A program made the position numbers and the translations under genes. The notes beneath the pieces are model-generated. The model worked only from the letters and a program-made list of their open reading frames with translations, was not told the origin of the DNA and ran no database searches. DNA of 64,000 nt from Blastomussa wellsi (lineage: Eukaryota > Cnidaria > Anthozoa > Scleractinia > Plerogyridae): positions 13,536,184-13,600,183 of the forward strand of contig OX393564.1 of the NCBI GenBank assembly GCA_947652115.1, in the 5' to 3' direction. This document shows positions 19,380 to 28,669 of this stretch, piece after piece; position 1 is the stretch's first letter, and each line of letters opens with the position of its first letter.

Positions 19380-20330
19380 CTTTGCCTTTTTCTGAAGAAT
19401 TAATTCGCTACAATTCCTGTGAACTTTCGATCGATCAATTGTTTTGAAAAAATCCGAAACTGGACAATCAGAAGTGGCCATTCCCACGGCCAAGTAAACA
19501 TTGTAACACGATCTGACAGAAATCGGCTGGCAGCATTGTTGTAATTGCAGTTCAAAACAGAAAACTTACCCTCGTTTCTCTGCTCCAAAGACCACTTCAG
19601 AAGTGTTTCATCCAATTCAGAGTACTTTGTCGAATAAAAGGCCCATTGCGTTTCATTTTTTGGTTACATTTTTAGTTCACCATTGAAGAGGTTCGCTTGA
19701 TCTTTTCGCCAGCGACGAACCATGGATTCATCGATCCCGTATTCACTCCAGCTGTAACTACTTTTACAATGTAATTTGAAAGCTAAGTTTTATGAAGAAG
19801 GACGGGCTTAGCTGAGAAAAACAGAACAAAGCTCAAGACTGAACAAGAGAGAGGATATTCCTAGGAGCTGAAGTCGCATCTTTTGTTGAAAACACACAGT
19901 TCAAAGCTTTCTTAGCTTGCATGTATTCTTGAGAAATGAATTAGTGGCAAAAAGGATCGATGCAATCCAATACAGGCTATTAACACGATAAATGAAAGGA
20001 TGGAATTTTTGTTTTCGTGAATAAAGGAATGGTAGGTTGAAAACATACCCTGAACACTGTTTTCGTTTTTTGCTGTTCAATAACACAATATTTCATTATA
20101 CTGTTATACTTACTTTATACTGTTTTAGGAGTATTTCCATTAAAGCTTAAAGGTTGGTCAGGCTTTGCGCGCGTGTTCGCACACCCAGTGTGTTGTGTTT
20201 TTTCGCACACAACTGACACGCAGCTTGTTGTTCGACTGCTCACGCTTCTTTCTTCGGCCTCGCACGCTTCATTGTGTTTAGTGTGTCCTGTAAAACAAAA
20301 GATTCACTAATGAGGCAAGTTTCAGAGCAC
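19380..20330 (-). mobile_element. Insertion in the ATPase with a pogo/Tigger-like transposase remnant
   Basis: Between the first and second ATPase segments lies about 0.95 kb of unrelated DNA. Its minus strand at 19560-19760 reads a helix-turn-helix-like fragment (EYGIDESMVRRWRKDQANLF), then LDETLLKWSLEQRNEG. This is the layout of CENP-B/pogo-type DNA-binding domains. Stops interrupt it. The remainder, including a GTGTG/CACAC-rich stretch at 20160-20290, was not recognised. Confidence 0.5.
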
Positions 20331-20650
20331 GCTTTAAGCGTGCTAAAATCGAAATCTATTGTTTTAAGGTGGAAGCGTGTTGTGAGCGTGCTATCACCTT
20401 TGTCCCTGTTTTCCCGTGGAGGGTCACATATGGGTTGCCACGTTGAACCGTAACAGTAGATGATTTTTTGGAAATAGCACGGGCTACCGTCTGCACGTCG
20501 GAAATAGACCGGTGCATCGCGTACCAAACGGTACAGCCAGGTGGTTTTCCCACTGAAAGACGGGCCCACAATCTGCATATTACCCGGCATCAGAAATCTC
20601 GGATTGTAAGTTGACATGATATCACACACACTAACTTTTTTCAACGATTT

Positions 20651-20660
20651 TATTTATAGC
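20651..20660 (-). promoter_or_regulatory. TATA box (GCTATAAATA) upstream of the ATPase
   Basis: Minus-strand GGCTATAAATAAAA, 34 bases before the ATG at 20617. This supports 20617 as the start rather than the longer open frame. Confidence 0.55.
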
Positions 20661-20799
20661 CTTGTACAGCAGTATGTCAATGAATAACAATGATGCCTTT
20701 GACGTTGAATACAAATCTGAGAACATCCACGTGCATCAGACAACTGTCTACCTCAATGCTTCTCTGACGACAAAGAAGGAAACAGGTCGTGCATCCATC

Positions 20800-21219
20800 T
20801 TACGACGGCCGTGTAGTTATAGAGTAAGTTGGTAGGCGAAAATACTGCACGATCGTACTCAAAGGCATGCCGCGGTATCGATGGTAGAGATAGTACAAGG
20901 TGTGATCTCCACACACGTCAGTGGTCCATTGCTGGATGGGACGAGGAGTTTGTTTGAACTCGTCAAAACAATGCCAACTGGTATCGTACGTCTTGGGGGT
21001 GATTGCGTAACTGTCGAAGAATTCGCCTTGACCTGGTGCTGACCAAAAGAGGCCGACCCAATGCTGCCCCGGCAAGTCCATGGGATCTGTATTGGCAATA
21101 GCACATCGCGGATAAGGTATTCCACAAGGCACTTCGTGGGCACTGTACACGTCTCCAAAATACTGACGAATGTGTTGATCATGTTGACAGGTTCTTTGTA
21201 ACGAAGCTGTGTCGTGCAT
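20800..21219 (-). CDS. Adenain-like cysteine protease of element B
   Basis: An intact 139-residue ORF from an ATG at 21219. It carries the adenovirus/Polinton maturation-protease pattern: the catalytic His (GQHWVGLFW, about residue 54), the Asp (GEFFDSYA, about 69) and the Cys (TTDVCGDHTLYYLYHRYRG, about 103). Such proteases cleave capsid precursors during virion maturation. The length is shorter than adenovirus protease (about 200 residues) but usual for this family. It starts two bases after the major capsid protein stop, which supports co-expression. It is one of the few unbroken genes of the element. Confidence 0.88.
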   Translation of the reverse strand: MHDTASLQRTCQHDQHIRQYFGDVYSAHEVPCGIPYPRCAIANTDPMDLPGQHWVGLFWSAPGQGEFFDSYAITPKTYDTSWHCFDEFKQTPRPIQQWTTDVCGDHTLYYLYHRYRGMPLSTIVQYFRLPTYSITTRPS

Positions 21220-21221
21220 TC

Positions 21222-22752
21222 TTAGATGTCTCCCAAGTGAATTGGGCCTTCCACCGTTCCATGATTATCGACTTGCAGTAGACTTTCGTCTGTATTATAG
21301 AAAAACGTAGCTTGGAGAGTAGGATTGCCACTAGAAAAGGTGAGTCGAATGTTGACCAACATGTGTAGCAAGGGTGTGTTGGATTCCCCTCCGTCTTGGA
21401 CGGCTGTTAAATCAAAGGGTACTATGAAGAAGCCTTCCTCGAAGGTGTCTGGATTTAACAGGTACGCATCTCGTTTGTGTTTGCCCGAGGCATTCATCAA
21501 CAAATCGTAGATCTCATACTTGTCTTTCAAAGACAGGCTGGCTTTGGGAACAGGTACACCATTGGTAGTGCATTCCACTTGGATTCCATTCTGACTGGTA
21601 AAATTGAAGAGATTTTTACCAAAGTCACCTTGATAACGCTTGTCGTCCAACAACACCATCTAATACAGCCGGTGCGAACGACCTCGGAACATGTCATTGA
21701 TGTCTATCTGTGTTTGATTCGCCGTCAACTGATAGTTGTCACAACGCATCCGTCAGAAAGGAAAAGTCAGCGGGTTGACGACTGTGGTCTTTTCCACTTC
21801 CATGTACTGCATGAAGTCTTTCATGGGGACGCGGTAAAACACGCGCACAAAGCACTTGTCCACCATCACTTCAAATGCCACTTTTTCAGCAGTGGTGGCA
21901 GCCATTCCGTCACCAGTATCTTTGTACTTCTTGGCCATCAAAGAAAACTGGGGTTGAATTCGATGTCAAATTCCACTTTGGTGTTGGGAGGTACATTCTG
22001 GGCGATTTGAGTGAAATTTGCTTGGGATGGGACAGACGTTGAACTCGTACTCTGCCGTGTTATTGACCGTAGCTTGTTGACGCCGGATACCACTAGCATT
22101 CAGTTGGGCTTAAGCTTCTTGTTTTCCTCCCCACTTGTCCATTTGACCGGCCACATCTCGGTACCAACCTTGTCGTTTCAGTCTGCTCCTTTCATCCCAG
22201 GGATCGGACTCCAACAGGGTTCGAAAGTACTCTCTATAAGCTAAATTCACCCCCGAGGCCGACTCGGTTTCGGCTTTGTTGACTTTACAACGTACTTGAC
22301 GAATGCAGCTGTAGCCAAAATTATTCACGGGTCCCATGATGAGAAGGGACGTGTTGTTGTGATACGCCCGGGCTTTCCGGTCAGCATCTTTGAACTTCCC
22401 TCTCAGATGCAATTCCATTTCTCGTGGACAAAATGGGAACGGGTGATCGTCGATGCGTAAATTGCAGTGGTGTGGCCGAATTCGTCAAGGGTTTGATGTC
22501 TTCAAACTGCCACTTGTACTCGGTGGCATCGATCTTGCGTTGTGGCCGGTAGTTGTACTGGCCTTTGTTGGCCTGTAAACTCAACGTCTCCATGAGGACG
22601 GCTTTGAATCTAAATGCTACTGGTGTGTTGCCTGTATACCTTTTCTTCAGGTAGTCCCTGAAAACAGTGGCGTGCCGGTTGTTGTCGACCCATCCCCACT
22701 TGTGGTCCACCCTAGCTGCCTTGGCTCCCGCCTTGCTCAAACCTTTCTTCAT
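21222..22752 (-). pseudogene. Major capsid protein (double jelly-roll) of element B, frameshifted
   Basis: The ATG at 22752 overlaps the upstream stop (ATGA). Segments in successive frames match the Polinton major capsid protein: KIDATEYKWQFEDIKPLTNS with ATPLQFT; MGPVNNFGYSCIRQV; AYREYFRTLLESDPWD with GWYRDVAGQMDKWGG; a middle part (AEKVAFEVMVDKCFVR); and the C-terminal half (RLYMVLLDDKRYQGDFGKN, FIVPFDLTAVQDGG) to TAA at 21222. At least three frameshifts are needed (near 22440, 22080-21960 and 21770-21660). It forms the icosahedral shell. The best evidence that this family was a virion-forming virus. Confidence 0.85.
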
Positions 22753-23033
22753 TTCCCAGGCCACATGACCGCATCATCAAAGCCAAACCCTCCTTCTTGT
22801 TGCTTCTTCTTCTTTTTCTTGGCAGGTGGTTGATCGTTGAGACAATAGGACTGTTGGAACCGCTTGGCGGCCTTGCAGGCCACCTCTTTACCCAAGGAAC
22901 TGGCACCTTGTCCGGCAAATGCCCGCAAGGGGGACCATCCCCCCTCTTGATATGGAGGGGTGCCTTGGTCGTAGATGGGACCTCCTCCGACTTGCACCCA
23001 TTGAGAGGGTGCCATTCGTTTCTTGAGGGGCAT
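22749..23033 (-). CDS. Basic/Gly-rich protein between virion protein and capsid gene
   Basis: The ATG at 23033 overlaps the stop of the upstream gene (TGATG at 23031-23035), and its TGA overlaps the capsid ATG (ATGA at 22749-22752). About 94 residues: PLKKRMAPSQW start, a Gly/Pro/Tyr-rich middle (VGGGPIYDQGTPPYQEGG), a helical middle (GKEVACKAAKRFQQS), a run of seven Lys, then Gly/Asp and Trp-Pro-Gly end. The charge suggests DNA or capsid-interior binding. It could have been a capsid-gene N-terminal extension separated by a frameshift, but both junction codons look purposeful. Confidence 0.55.
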   Translation of the reverse strand: MPLKKRMAPSQWVQVGGGPIYDQGTPPYQEGGWSPLRAFAGQGASSLGKEVACKAAKRFQQSYCLNDQPPAKKKKKKQQEGGFGFDDAVMWPGK

Positions 23034-23954
23034 CACGGAATCTCTCTCTGACAAAAATACAAGGTCGCTGTCACGACACCACCTTGGAATGGTATGGGAC
23101 GACCTAGGTTGTCCCTTATATCAATTTCAATGTCGCGAAACTGGTACTGACTGAGTCGGTAGAAAGTCAGGTGAGGAATGAACATGTCTTCCATGATCTG
23201 TTTGTTGGTGCTGACGCCGTGCGTCAAGATCACTTTCGCCATTTGCGAGCCCACGTAGACCGGTTCGCTTACATTGCAGTGTATGTTCATGTTCTGGAAG
23301 GAGTACTTAGAAATGGTGCTCCACACGCTGGCTTGGTTGTGTTTAGCCATGGTGTGACTTCGCGTGATCTCCACTTCGGTGGGTTTCCCATCTGCATCGT
23401 GTTTGGTGATTTCCACAATGGGATGTTGCGAGTCGGCATGAAAATAGAAGGGCACTGTCCACGTAAGCCAGGTCGCAGGCCAACCAGGCAGGTAAATACA
23501 CGGAGAATTCGGCACTGGGAAACGACCACACGTAAAACCCTCTTTCATCCAAGGTGACTTTCAACCCACCCAATTCGTTTTTCTGAGGTGCGTGGGCTTC
23601 CATGGCTTGCATCCAGCCTTCCACCACATCTTGCACAGTGACATAGGTGTCTGCTCGCAAGAACATACGCACGTCTGGATGATTGTTGAAGTAGTGGACG
23701 CGAAGTCCCACTTGCCGATTCAACACGTTGCACCAGGTGTGAGGCAACAGCAGCTGAAAGAGTCCCACTTCCCACGTTTCGTCCAAGGACCACATCACGG
23801 GTAGACGCACTTGAAAGTGAGAGGGTGCATTGTCAGGAAACAGGTCCAATTGTGCATTGCTTTCCAAGGTCACGCGTAGTCCGCCTTGAAATCGCATCGT
23901 GGGCGTTAAAGCAGGGCCTTTGTGAAAGTACAGCAAGAGTCCGACCAGATCCAT
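23033..23954 (-). pseudogene. Virion protein with jelly-roll-like N-terminal module (penton/minor capsid candidate), one frameshift
   Basis: First ATG at 23954. The N-terminal half contains FPDNAPSHFQVRLP and LDETWEVGLFQLLLPHTW, a pattern widespread in cnidarian Polinton-like virion proteins. One frameshift near 23480 connects to the second half (NVSEPVYVGSQMAKVIL, then FRDIEIDIRDNLGRPIPFQGG and VTATLYFCQ), which looks like a structural domain with terminal beta strands. It is probably the penton-base or minor capsid protein because it lies next to the major capsid gene; that is inference. Its stop overlaps the next start. Confidence 0.65.
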
Positions 23955-23996
23955 GTAGAATGGGACACCCAAGTTATCGCTGTTTCTTAAATGGAC

Positions 23997-24362
23997 TCAG
24001 AGTTTGTTCAGGTGCTGGGTCGGTGCAGCCAATGGTCGAAAATCCACGTTTTGTGGGTGGTATTCGCAAGTCCTGCCATACATCTGACTCTGAAAGGGGA
24101 TCACCACCAATGTGTGTCGCTGCTGCTCGCCCGTCATGCTCAATCCTACAATGTCCACTTCGGCGAAACACTTGCTCAAATCGGTGTAATACATACTGAA
24201 CAGAGCCACTTGCCAGTCTTGGGACAAGCTCGAGGGAATTTCCAATTCCTGTCGATAGGCGTAACATACTGTCATCATGTCAGGTTCCAAGGGGTGCGTA
24301 CCTTGATCACCACTGTTCAAATACATGATGAAATCGTCGTCGCGTTCCCACGGTTTACTCAT
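23997..24362 (-). CDS. Paralogous virion protein module, short (121 aa)
   Basis: The ATG at 24362 overlaps the integrase stop (ATGA). The pattern ELEIPSSLSQDWQVALFSMYY resembles the strand-and-Trp module of the following gene (RLPVMWSLDETWEVGLFQLL), so the two are likely paralogues. It ends at 23997, 43 bases before the next ATG. The original gene was likely longer and lost its C-terminal part. Structural role inferred from neighbours. Confidence 0.6.
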   Translation of the reverse strand: MSKPWERDDDFIMYLNSGDQGTHPLEPDMMTVCYAYRQELEIPSSLSQDWQVALFSMYYTDLSKCFAEVDIVGLSMTGEQQRHTLVVIPFQSQMYGRTCEYHPQNVDFRPLAAPTQHLNKL

Positions 24363-25293
24363 ACTGTTTCAAATCCTTGTGGGGAATCCACATCTTGTAA
24401 TCGGGTGCCACTCCTTGCTAACACTTGTCGAGTGGGTCCATGGCCTTTGTATTTAAGCTTTTTGGCCACACGCCATTGATTGGGTAACCCTCGCACCTTT
24501 TGCAACTGAGGTTCGTAGAAACGACCTTTGACTCTCTGTCCTTGCCAATCTTCTAACGCGTAATAATTCACACCATCCACCACTTGACGATTTCGATCCA
24601 CTATGGTGTACACGGCTCGTGACCACACACCCTTGGAACTCTTGGAGCCTAACGCGCCTCGTCTCTTATCCTTTCCCAACAACTTGGTGGTTCGGAGAAA
24701 ATCTCCCGGTCAAAGCTTGTAAGTCTTCAAGTGGATCGTGGGTTGGTACAACCGTCGCCACACCACCTCGGCATTGTAGTCGTTCACGTTGATGGGTGCC
24801 ATTCGAATACTGGAATGGATGCGTTGGTTGTACTTGTCCACTAGCTCGGGTAAGGCGTCTAAATACTTGAGAGTATTGTGAGCCGTCATGTACTTGTAGG
24901 TGTGTTCCTTTAGCGTGCGATTAAACCATTCGGCTATCAAAGCTTTGGGTTCCCCTCGTGTGGAATAAGGTGATGCGTTTGTTTATTTGCTGCCACCAGT
25001 TTAGAGTCTTGCATTTCGACCAAATTGGCTTGCCAGGTATGATCGACAGAGGGTCCCACCATGGTCTTGCTGCGGGGAAAACGTTCGCGTCGCGGTCGAT
25101 GCAACGCAAAGGCGGGTTCCCCTTGTAAATACGTTTGGGTCGTGCGTCGAGACACGCCCAACGATTTAGCAGTGCCCAATAACTCTTTCACGTTCCCGCT
25201 TAAGGCATAGGGACTGTCTTCGTCCAAGTATAGGGCTTCTGATGTGCTCGTCTTTGTCATGCTGACAGAAACTACTACATACAACCATTTCAT
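24359..25293 (-). pseudogene. Retroviral-type integrase of element B, internally deleted
   Basis: Starts at ATG 25293 or, more like the family, 25260 (MTKTSTSEA). The N-terminal part ends with SVDHTWQANLVEMQ, where the usual catalytic Asp of the WQAD motif is Asn. The sequence then jumps at about 24940 directly to the region of the third catalytic residue (IAEWFNRTLKEHTYKY, then KYNQRIHSSIRMAP), so the second Asp and surrounding core are deleted. A frameshift near 24700 leads to the C-terminal chromo-like part (ALEDWQGQRVKGRFYEPQLQ). A dead integrase. AT-rich GCTAATAAATAG just upstream may be its promoter. Confidence 0.82.
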
Positions 25294-25624
25294 TCTATTT
25301 ATTAGCTTTTCTTACAATTGGTTTACAACATCTTGAGGTGACGTCTTTGACGGAATCACGATTTCTCTGCAGATGTAGTATCAACTTGATCCTGGATCGT
25401 GGGGACTTGTGTCTTGGGTCCTTTTTTTCTTGTGTCCTCGTTTGGCTGGTGCAGCACACTCGGACGTTTTGCTGGCCATTCTCTTGGTGACTTGGTTGCT
25501 ATGGCTCTCCTCGGGGGGAAACGCTATCCCGGCTCGTTTCAATTCATATTTCATTTCTTCTCAGGCTTGTTGGATTTCCATGACTCCCTCTGTCAATGAC
25601 CCAATGGAGCTCAACAATCGCAGC

Positions 25625-25735
25625 TTAGTCTTCATGTATAATTCGCGTGAACTTTCCACACTTTTCGATCCCAAGGTAAATAGCCAAATTGTTTGAAAAC
25701 TGGCGAGTTTTTCGCACTTGTTCTTCAGCACTCAT
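25625..25735 (-). CDS. Very short ORF with its own TATA box
   Basis: ATG at 25735 gives 36 residues (MSAEEQVRKTRQFSNN, then LGIEKCGKFTRIIHED). GTATAAAAG lies at 25792-25800, about 55 bases upstream. Downstream minus-strand DNA to 25320 holds stops in all frames with basic stretches (TQEKKDPRHKS), so this may be the start of a longer decayed gene. Nothing recognised. Confidence 0.35.
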   Translation of the reverse strand: MSAEEQVRKTRQFSNNLAIYLGIEKCGKFTRIIHED

Positions 25736-25791
25736 GATGTGTACTCGACGATGACTTTTGTCAAATGAATCTAAATGTCCACCGGCACACA

Positions 25792-25800
25792 CTTTTATAC
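25792..25800 (-). promoter_or_regulatory. TATA box (GTATAAAAG) upstream of the 25735 ORF
   Basis: Exact minus-strand GTATAAAAGTGTG. Confidence 0.55.
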
Positions 25801-26023
25801 TTTTTTGGGGGGATGGGCACACCCACTCAAATCACAGGACACATTTTTTTATAAAACAACAAGTACTTTTTATTCAAAAAAAGAGAGCCTCCTTACTTTT
25901 ACAAGCTTGCTCATGACTCCCTTATCGTAACCTATTTCTAAAAAGTCAAACTTTGTGGCTATGATAAAAAGAAATCTTTTATAACTTTCACAGTTCCAGG
26001 TTTCTTTTCTTTTTTAAAAAAAG

Positions 26024-27778
26024 TCAAATGACCAATGGAAGAGTCGATACCCCATCCTCGAGGACTTTTCTCTTGGGATAAAAATAATAGAAACCGGTGC
26101 GATGCTGGCTGTATGTCAGCACGCGGTTCTTGACCATGCGAGAGCCTCTGTTCTCACCCCCTTCTGACTCTCCTGTCCGCAACACTTTCAAATAAATGTC
26201 TTTAGTAGGGCTATTAAGTCTCTTTGAGATCCATTTGCAGGAAGCCTTTCCTCCTTCGTCTCCCCAACAACATGTCTTGCTATTCAGCCCCACGAACCCT
26301 TGGCCTTGCCATTCCACTTTGAATAGCCCAGGTTTGCGTTTATCATAGGTGGCATGTTCCTTCTTGTCATCTCGAGGAAACCACAGGTGTTTTTTTGGCG
26401 GCAAACTCTTCTTTTTAGTCTTCTTTGACCAGCTCATCGATGCTGTCTCCGGACAGCACCATGTAGGCACTGTCGATGTCCATTTCCAGATACTTGTAGT
26501 CCTGTCTATCCAGGAAGTGGTCGATACAACGATAATAAAATTCCAACATCTTCAACTTCGCATATTGATAGACGAAAAACCTGATCTGGATGGGTAAGTC
26601 CATCTTGATTCTCTTCTTGGCATTCTTGATCTCGTGCACTCCTGCAGCCAATTCTTCCAAATCTCTGAAATAGAAAGAGTTTATAGCGCGTGCCACTTTA
26701 CTCTCATCTTGTTCACAGGACACCTTCTGGTGTTGTGTGACATCCACGAGGAACCGACTGTACCCTGCATTCCCGACGGTTTTCGCCGTCTCCCCCAGAA
26801 TCTTTAGATTCGAGTCTGCATCAGCTTGCCTGTGCGAATCACTCACGAATTCCCCGAAAGGACCAAAAACAGTCTTTACTACTCCACTGGATGGCATGGT
26901 GGATGCGAGTGACCACTAACCCTTCTTCCAAGTAAAACTTGAGTAGAGGTGTGGCCAGGAGAATCTTTTCACCAAAATAGGTTCCAATCAGTGATCGGCG
27001 TGGTGTGGACAGGATGTCGTGCTTTTCGGCCAAGGTCTGCATATGTTGGCCAATATGCTCCAACGAAATTTCTGTGTTCTTGAAAGTGGGCGTCATTTCA
27101 CTAAACTTTTCTTTCAGGTGTTCTGGAGGTTGTATATCCGCCTCCACAGCTCCAAAGAACTTCCCCTCTTTGACTTCTTGAAGGATTTGCTCAGAGCTCT
27201 TCTTTTGCCAGTGTTGGGGTGCTGCTGCTGGCAATGCTGCTGGATTGCTGCATTGCCTTGTTTCTCGTGTTTCTATTCACATTCCCACTTGACGACTGGT
27301 CGATATCCAATGTGTTTGAGGTATGTCAATTTCTCTTGGGTCTTTTTGTACCAGTAACCATAGGTTTCCCCACGCATGGGATGTGGGTCATCTTGATTTT
27401 TGCAGGTGGGACACCCATGCCAAAAACAGCCCATGAATTCATTGGGGGTATTGGAAGAGGCATCATACCCATCCACTGGAACTTGTCTGTCTCCGAGCCG
27501 TCCAGTCGTGTTCGGAAGTTGGGAATGTCACGACGGACCCAGCTCAGCAATTCATCGGCTGTACGCCATGGAAACGTGGCCTCCAGCTTGGTAGACTCTT
27601 GGGAAGGGTATTGCCAAAGGGTGTAGAGGCCTACGGGCATGGGTTGACAGAGGGCCCAGAGGTACAGTCCATAATTGGGCATTCCATCTTGGCGTCTCAT
27701 TTGAAATGAGGTGCTAATGAGATGCGTCTCTTTTATGCCTGCGGAAAGAGGAATTTGATCGTTTTCCGATTGGTTCAC
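26024..27778 (-). pseudogene. DNA polymerase B of element B, frameshifted and shortened
   Basis: Minus-strand segments in three frames. N-terminally there is a stretch near 27690 (VGLYTLWQYPSQEST) and the nuclease-like Cys/His domain (VDGYDASSNT, FMGCFWHGCPTC near 27450). These are followed by HLKEKFSEMTPTFKNTE and a thumb/palm region with motif B-like LGETAKTVGNAGYSRF, motif C as MDIDSAY, and a C-terminal region (LFKVEWQGQGFVGLNSK). The usual NSxYG and DTDS are altered (NAGYS, DIDS). The exonuclease domain and motif A were not found, so a large internal part is deleted. Two TATA boxes lie 400-590 bases upstream. Confidence 0.82.
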
Positions 27779-28188
27779 AAATTTTGTTTGACCACCTCAA
27801 TTTCTGATTAACCAAGACATCAATAGATTTTCATTGATAACTTACTTGTCATTCATTCGTGTGCAAGCAGGGAGGGAGGAAAGCAGTCGGTCCCTAGGCC
27901 ATGAAATGACTATGACCTTGTCCATCATGAATCGACTACTTGCACACGAAAAATTACTTTAAAAAAGTTTTCCTACCTTTTCAACGTCTTTCTTCTTTTG
28001 TGTTGCCTTTTCTTCTCGTTGACCTGAAAAAATCGAATCGATTGAATCTCGAATCTAAAAGCCAAGGCACTTATCCATCATACACCGCCGGATGAAAAAA
28101 TTCAGGACTAAAAATTTTCCTTACCTCTTCTTGCTTGTTTCCTGCTCCTCTTCAGCGGCAAACGAGAATTATTTTTCGCGTTGCAGCG
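27779..28188. other. Leader region between the polymerase gene and its TATA boxes
   Basis: No ORF. Contains a short inverted repeat (TTCGTGTGCAAG near 27860 facing CTTGCACACGAA near 27945) and several minus-strand GTAAG/GTAGG donor-like sites (about 27975 and 28130), so a spliced 5' leader is possible. Confidence 0.35.
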
Positions 28189-28200
28189 CCTTTTATACAC
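28189..28200 (-). promoter_or_regulatory. TATA box (GTGTATAAAAGG) with CCAAT, element B right end
   Basis: Minus-strand GTGTATAAAAGGCGC with ACCAATCACAAAACTAG about 50 bases upstream, a textbook CCAAT plus TATA arrangement pointing into the polymerase side of the element. Confidence 0.65.
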
Positions 28201-28354
28201 TTTCCATAGCCCAGAAGGACTGGGCTCTAGTTTTGTGATTGGTCCATCTAGATCATACGAAATGGAATGAACCAATCTGAACAATGTGATTCAAGGTGGG
28301 GATTTTCCTGGGGGATTTCCGCAACATGTGGAGTCTCTTTTGTGCCCAGCACAG

Positions 28355-28365
28355 CCTTTTATACG
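28355..28365 (-). promoter_or_regulatory. Second TATA box (CGTATAAAAGG), element B right end
   Basis: Minus-strand CGTATAAAAGGCTGTGC about 165 bases upstream of the first, sharing TATAAAAGGC. Confidence 0.55.
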
Positions 28366-28669
28366 CGTGTGAATTACCCACGCGTGGTTTTCTCGGAATC
28401 TGCACACCTGACGGGCCCGGACATGTTTCTCGGAAAAGTACAGTGAAACAAATGGAGTTTTTTCTTTTCATCTTTTGTGGAAAAGCGAATTTTTTTTCAG
28501 GACAATGAGAGATTTAAGGTAAGTAATCTCCTTCACATTCACTACTTGCTTTTTACGAGCTAAATTACATTAGATTTTTTTCACCAAAATACTCCTTGTG
28601 AACGTGTCGGTAATTCGTGTTTGAGCGGCTTGCTGTTATGATGTTTTTCTCATTTTTGTTGAAATAACT

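Larger units (their letters stand above)
18556..20617 (-). pseudogene. A32/FtsK-like DNA-packaging ATPase of element B, split by insertions
   Basis: A genome-packaging ATPase of the HerA/FtsK superfamily. The ATG at 20617 gives the Walker A loop GPSFSGKT at residues 18-25, then FRRADG and FQKIIYCYGSTWQP. The coding sequence breaks near 20410 and resumes at about 19370-19262 (FEALGVLFHEGLPKDVK). It breaks again at a SINE and resumes at 18960 with Walker B (GLLILDNLM), TQLLTRDTHHLDLFAIT, then NPYPGG-like ALAQNLYPGG and the C-terminal half ending HILLDEADPVTVLQP. One extra frameshift lies near 18740. TATA box at 20651. The protein is clearly non-functional here. Confidence 0.85.
15816..28365 (-). 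mobile_element. Adintovirus/Polinton-type element B, nearly complete, decayed
   Basis: About 12.5 kb of minus-strand genes. From promoter side to distal end they are DNA polymerase B, a short ORF, integrase, two related virion proteins, a basic protein, major capsid protein, adenain-like protease, packaging ATPase and several core-like proteins. This is the full hallmark set of a Polinton/adintovirus. It differs in sequence from copies A and C, so it is a second family. It lies in the 21-kb intron, antisense to the transporter gene. I could not identify terminal inverted repeats, so the exact ends are uncertain. SINE and pogo-like insertions split the ATPase. Confidence 0.88.

Noticed and set aside
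19310..20430. Shared 12-14-base string (ATGTGACCCTCC) suggesting an inversion in the ATPase
   Set aside because: A match of this length is expected by chance in 64 kb and the flanks do not extend it.
21477..22010. Plus-strand 177-aa ORF opposite the capsid gene
   Set aside because: Shadow frame of the minus-strand capsid coding sequence; no family features.
23171..23557. Plus-strand ORF opposite the virion protein
   Set aside because: Shadow of the minus-strand gene, composition follows antisense codons.
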